16,701 bases of DNA from CAZYIW01 sp964647705 (GTDB lineage Bacteria; Pseudomonadota; Gammaproteobacteria; PS1; Pseudothioglobaceae). Below, piece by piece: positions 14,803-16,701 of this stretch. A program made the position numbers and the translations under genes. The stretch's first letter is position 1. Every line of letters starts with the position of its first letter. Under the pieces are notes generated by a model. The model saw only the letters and a program-made list of their open reading frames with translations. It did no database searches and was not told the origin of the DNA. The DNA lies in the NCBI GenBank assembly GCA_964647705.1, contig CAZYIW010000029.1:1-16701 (forward strand), given 5' to 3'.

Positions 14803-15285
14803 ATGACAGTAAAAAAAGACAAAGTAGTTGAGATGCACTACACCTTAAAAAACGATTCAGGCGAAGTTATCGATTCGTCAAAAGACCAAGACCCAATGCC
14901 ATTTTTGCATGGTCATGGCAACATTATTCCAGGTTTGGAAAAAGCATTAGAAGGTATGAAAGTTGGAGAAAGTTGCGACGTTTCTATCGAACCCAAAGAA
15001 GCTTATGGAGAGTATCGTGATGATATTATTCGTGAAATTCCAATGGATGCCCTACAAGGCATTGATGATTTGCAAGTAGGTATGCAACTTCAATCACAAG
15101 ATGAAAACGGCAACCCATTCATTGTCTCGGTTAAAGAGATTAAAGACAACAGTGTTGTGGTAGATGGAAACCATCCATTGGCGGGTGAAACGCTTCATTT
15201 TAGCGTGAGTATTGAGAATGTCAGAGACGCTTCACCAGAAGAAATTGACCACGGCCATGTACATACTGGCTCTCATTCACACTAA
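14803..15285 (+). CDS. slyD: FKBP-type peptidyl-prolyl isomerase SlyD
   Basis: Folding helper that isomerises prolyl bonds and, in E. coli, delivers nickel to hydrogenase. The FKBP domain is split as usual: N-terminal part to about residue 70 (LKNDSGEVIDSSKDQDPMPF, GNIIPGLEKALEGMKVGES), the insert-in-flap chaperone domain at about 71-130 (AYGEYRDDIIREIP through VKEIKDNSVVV), then DGNHPLAGETLHFSV closing the FKBP fold. The tail is His-rich (HGHVHTGSHSH), shorter than the E. coli tail and without its cysteines, so metal binding may be weaker. At 160 residues the length is close to relatives. AGGAG at 14793-14797, five bases before ATG, is a strong ribosome binding site. A methyltransferase gene follows after 23 bases. 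Confidence 0.95.
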   Translation: MTVKKDKVVEMHYTLKNDSGEVIDSSKDQDPMPFLHGHGNIIPGLEKALEGMKVGESCDVSIEPKEAYGEYRDDIIREIPMDALQGIDDLQVGMQLQSQDENGNPFIVSVKEIKDNSVVVDGNHPLAGETLHFSVSIENVRDASPEEIDHGHVHTGSHSH

Positions 15286-15308
15286 TTATCTAAATATTGA
15301 AACGCACA

Positions 15309-15956
15309 ATGGCTAAAAATTGCCCATTGTGCGCATTTGAAAATTCCAATTTTTTTTATTCTGACCAAAAAATCACTTATCTGCATTGCCCGAGGTGTGA
15401 TTTGGTTTTTGTGCCTAAAGAGTATCACTTAAGCACAAAAGAGGAAAAATCTCGATACGATCTTCATCAAAACGACCCACACGATCAAGATTATCGAAAG
15501 TTTTTATCGAAACTAACCAAGCCTTTGTTAAAAAGAATTAAGCCTTATTCACAAGGCTTAGATTTTGGTTGTGGACCGGGCCCAACACTAAGTTTAATGC
15601 TCGCAGAATACGGACATAAGATAGATTTATACGATAAATTCTATCAAACAGACACCAACATTTTTAATAAAAAATACGATTTTATTACTGCTACTGAGGT
15701 TTTTGAACATTTGTCAGAGCCAGGAAAGCAGATTGCTCAATTGATTCAAATGCTCAATGCAAATGGCGTGTTAGCAATGATGACAAAGATCAGAAATGAG
15801 AAGACTGATTTTGCGTCTTGGTATTACAAAAACGACCCAACACACATTGGGTTTTTTTCAAAAAACACTTTTGATTATTTGGCCAAAAAATACCAAGCAA
15901 ATCTGAGCTTTTTTGGAGAAGATGTGATTATTTTGTCTTTGGGTGATGCTGAATGA
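15309..15956 (+). CDS. Class I SAM-dependent methyltransferase with N-terminal zinc ribbon
   Basis: A two-part protein of 215 residues. The N-terminus has two CxxC knuckles (Cys5, Cys8 and Cys27, Cys30, in CPLC and CPRC) that should bind one zinc. After a linker of about 45 residues comes a Rossmann-type methyltransferase domain: motif I LDFGCGPGPT at 84-93, ATEVFEHL near 129-136 and the DPTHIGFFS block at 176-184, common in small-molecule and peptide-type Methyltransf_23 enzymes. The substrate is unknown; many relatives act on polysaccharide or lipid-type molecules, but the zinc ribbon hints at a nucleic-acid or protein partner. ATG at 15309 was preferred to TTG at 15297. It follows slyD by 23 bases and may be cotranscribed. 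Confidence 0.88.
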   Translation: MAKNCPLCAFENSNFFYSDQKITYLHCPRCDLVFVPKEYHLSTKEEKSRYDLHQNDPHDQDYRKFLSKLTKPLLKRIKPYSQGLDFGCGPGPTLSLMLAEYGHKIDLYDKFYQTDTNIFNKKYDFITATEVFEHLSEPGKQIAQLIQMLNANGVLAMMTKIRNEKTDFASWYYKNDPTHIGFFSKNTFDYLAKKYQANLSFFGEDVIILSLGDAE

Positions 15957-16069
15957 ATATTGCCATGTTGGGATATTCACTCATGATTCAAATCTATTAA
16001 AAATAAAATAAACACCACTAAAGCTTATCTTTAAGGCGTAGAATCAAAAATTTTTCAAATTTAAAAAAA

Positions 16070-16423
16070 ATGATTTGGTTATTTATTGCAATCAGTGGCG
16101 CAATTGCTGTGATTATGGGCGCGTTGGGTGCTCATGCTTTGATTGGCGTTATCGACGCTAAAGACATAGAAAGGGTTGTTACTGCCAGCACCTATCAAAT
16201 GTATCACACGATTTTACTTGCAGTGTTAGCGTCTTTTGAATATCGGCTCAACAATGCTCGAGCAAGTATTTGGATATTTTCAATTGCCATTGTATTGTTT
16301 TCTGGCAGCTTGTATCTTTTTGCGTTCACGCAAATTACGCTTTTTTCTTATGTTACCCCGGTTGGTGGGTTGTTGTTTATCTTAGGCTGGTTAAGTTTGG
16401 TTAGACTTAAAAACAGATTTTAA
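16070..16423 (+). CDS. DUF423 family inner-membrane protein
   Basis: A 117-residue integral membrane protein of the DUF423 family (YgdD in E. coli); function unknown. Family blocks are present: GALGAHAL at 17-24, TYQMYHTILLAVLASF at 41-56, FSGSLYLFAFT at 77-87 and VTPVGGLLFILGW at 95-107. Four membrane helices can be placed at about 3-23, 43-60, 66-87 and 93-112. The ATG at 16070 follows an A-run with no clear Shine-Dalgarno. Its 113-base upstream spacer holds a possible TAGAAT -10 at 16039-16044 without a good -35, and it ends in a bidirectional terminator that overlaps the stop. Confidence 0.92.
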   Translation: MIWLFIAISGAIAVIMGALGAHALIGVIDAKDIERVVTASTYQMYHTILLAVLASFEYRLNNARASIWIFSIAIVLFSGSLYLFAFTQITLFSYVTPVGGLLFILGWLSLVRLKNRF

Positions 16424-16450
16424 AAAAAGGCCCGCAACAGCAGGCCTTTT
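16422..16450. terminator. Bidirectional intrinsic terminator
   Basis: GGCC (16429-16432) pairs with GGCC (16443-16446), with inner GC/GC pairs and the loop AACA; the A-run on the left (16422-16428) and TTTT on the right (16447-16450) let it end both the plus-strand DUF423 gene and the minus-strand DUF302 gene that converge here. Confidence 0.85.
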
Positions 16451-16468
16451 ACTTTGAATAATTTAGCC

Positions 16469-16701
16469 TTAGAAAGAGCCTTCTTTTGCACCTTCAAGAA
16501 TATTATTCATTTTTTCTGCCACGTCCATGGCAGGGCCTAATGCATCCTTGGGCAGATTCATGGCTTGCATCACATCAGGATTCATACTAATCATACGAAT
16601 TTTGCCATCTTTGCCTTCAACCACGGCGATACGACAAGGCAAAATTACCGCATATCGATCATCAATATCGGCAATCTTACCTGCTGTTGCGGCATCACAA
16701 A
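16469..16701 (-). CDS. DUF302 domain protein, C-terminal part (runs off right edge)
   Basis: The last 77 residues of a protein whose front half is beyond the window. The visible part contains CDAATAGKIADIDDRYAVIL then PCRIAVVEGKDGKIRMISMNP, which is the DUF302 C-terminal signature (a Cys, then LPCRIAV, then MNP). It ends in an acidic-basic tail, GAKEGSF. DUF302 proteins are small, often periplasmic, common in sulfur-oxidising and metal-reducing bacteria; their molecular role is not established. The conserved cysteines (one at the edge, one in LPCR) may bind a metal or each other. No frameshift is seen. Confidence 0.85.
   Translation of the reverse strand, partial: CDAATAGKIADIDDRYAVILPCRIAVVEGKDGKIRMISMNPDVMQAMNLPKDALGPAMDVAEKMNNILEGAKEGSF

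Noticed and set aside
15955..15982. GAATAT/ATATTC inverted repeat after the methyltransferase, as a terminator
   Set aside because: Six AT-only pairs with a 12-base or longer loop and no T-tract.
1..16701. CRISPR arrays, insertion sequences, toxin-antitoxin pairs or phage genes
   Set aside because: No regularly spaced repeats, transposase motifs or paired small genes of that kind were seen on either strand.

Overview
The window is an ordinary, densely packed stretch of chromosome from an AT-rich gammaproteobacterium. The order cmk-rpsA-ihfB and the run mlaC-murA-hisG-hisD are typical of Gammaproteobacteria. The short-form HisG, AT-rich codon use, an isolated ccmH and a DUF302 protein fit the SUP05/Thioglobus group and the related sulfur-oxidising symbionts of deep-sea mussels and clams. 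That placement is an inference from gene content; no taxonomic marker was compared.

Layout. Positions 1-3207 (minus strand) hold one compact run transcribed right to left: mlaC (periplasmic lipid carrier), murA (first committed step of peptidoglycan), hisG and hisD (histidine synthesis; hisD runs off the left edge). Divergent from it, separated by under 50 bases, are uvrC (nucleotide excision repair) and a two-helix mini membrane protein of 51 residues (5045-5200). These converge, with no spacer, on a minus-strand pair: uup (ABC-F ATPase) and a stand-alone HAD-type phosphatase. From 7728 a plus-strand run has ATGA-overlapping genes ccmH, yjbQ and a six-repeat TPR gene, followed by lysS, cmk, rpsA and ihfB, which covers translation, nucleotide supply and DNA architecture. 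A tRNA-Lys(UUU) with a clear promoter and intrinsic terminator follows (13501-13656).

The section 13657-14770 is the least explained part: two small unrecognised exported proteins point away from each other across about 350 bases that hold the intact 3' end of a short coding frame with its own terminator. From 14803 on come slyD (proline isomerase/metallochaperone), a zinc-ribbon methyltransferase, a DUF423 membrane protein and, on the minus strand at the right edge, the C-terminal part of a DUF302 protein, with a terminator between the last two that can work in both directions.

I found no CRISPR array, insertion sequence, phage gene or defence system, and I do not claim a new system. The points most worth a second look are a hairpin that buries the ihfB ribosome binding site, a promoter-to-terminator unit at 14085-14252 without a recognisable gene, the orphan ccmH-yjbQ-TPR operon, the HAD protein with an internal insert, and the mini membrane protein after uvrC.
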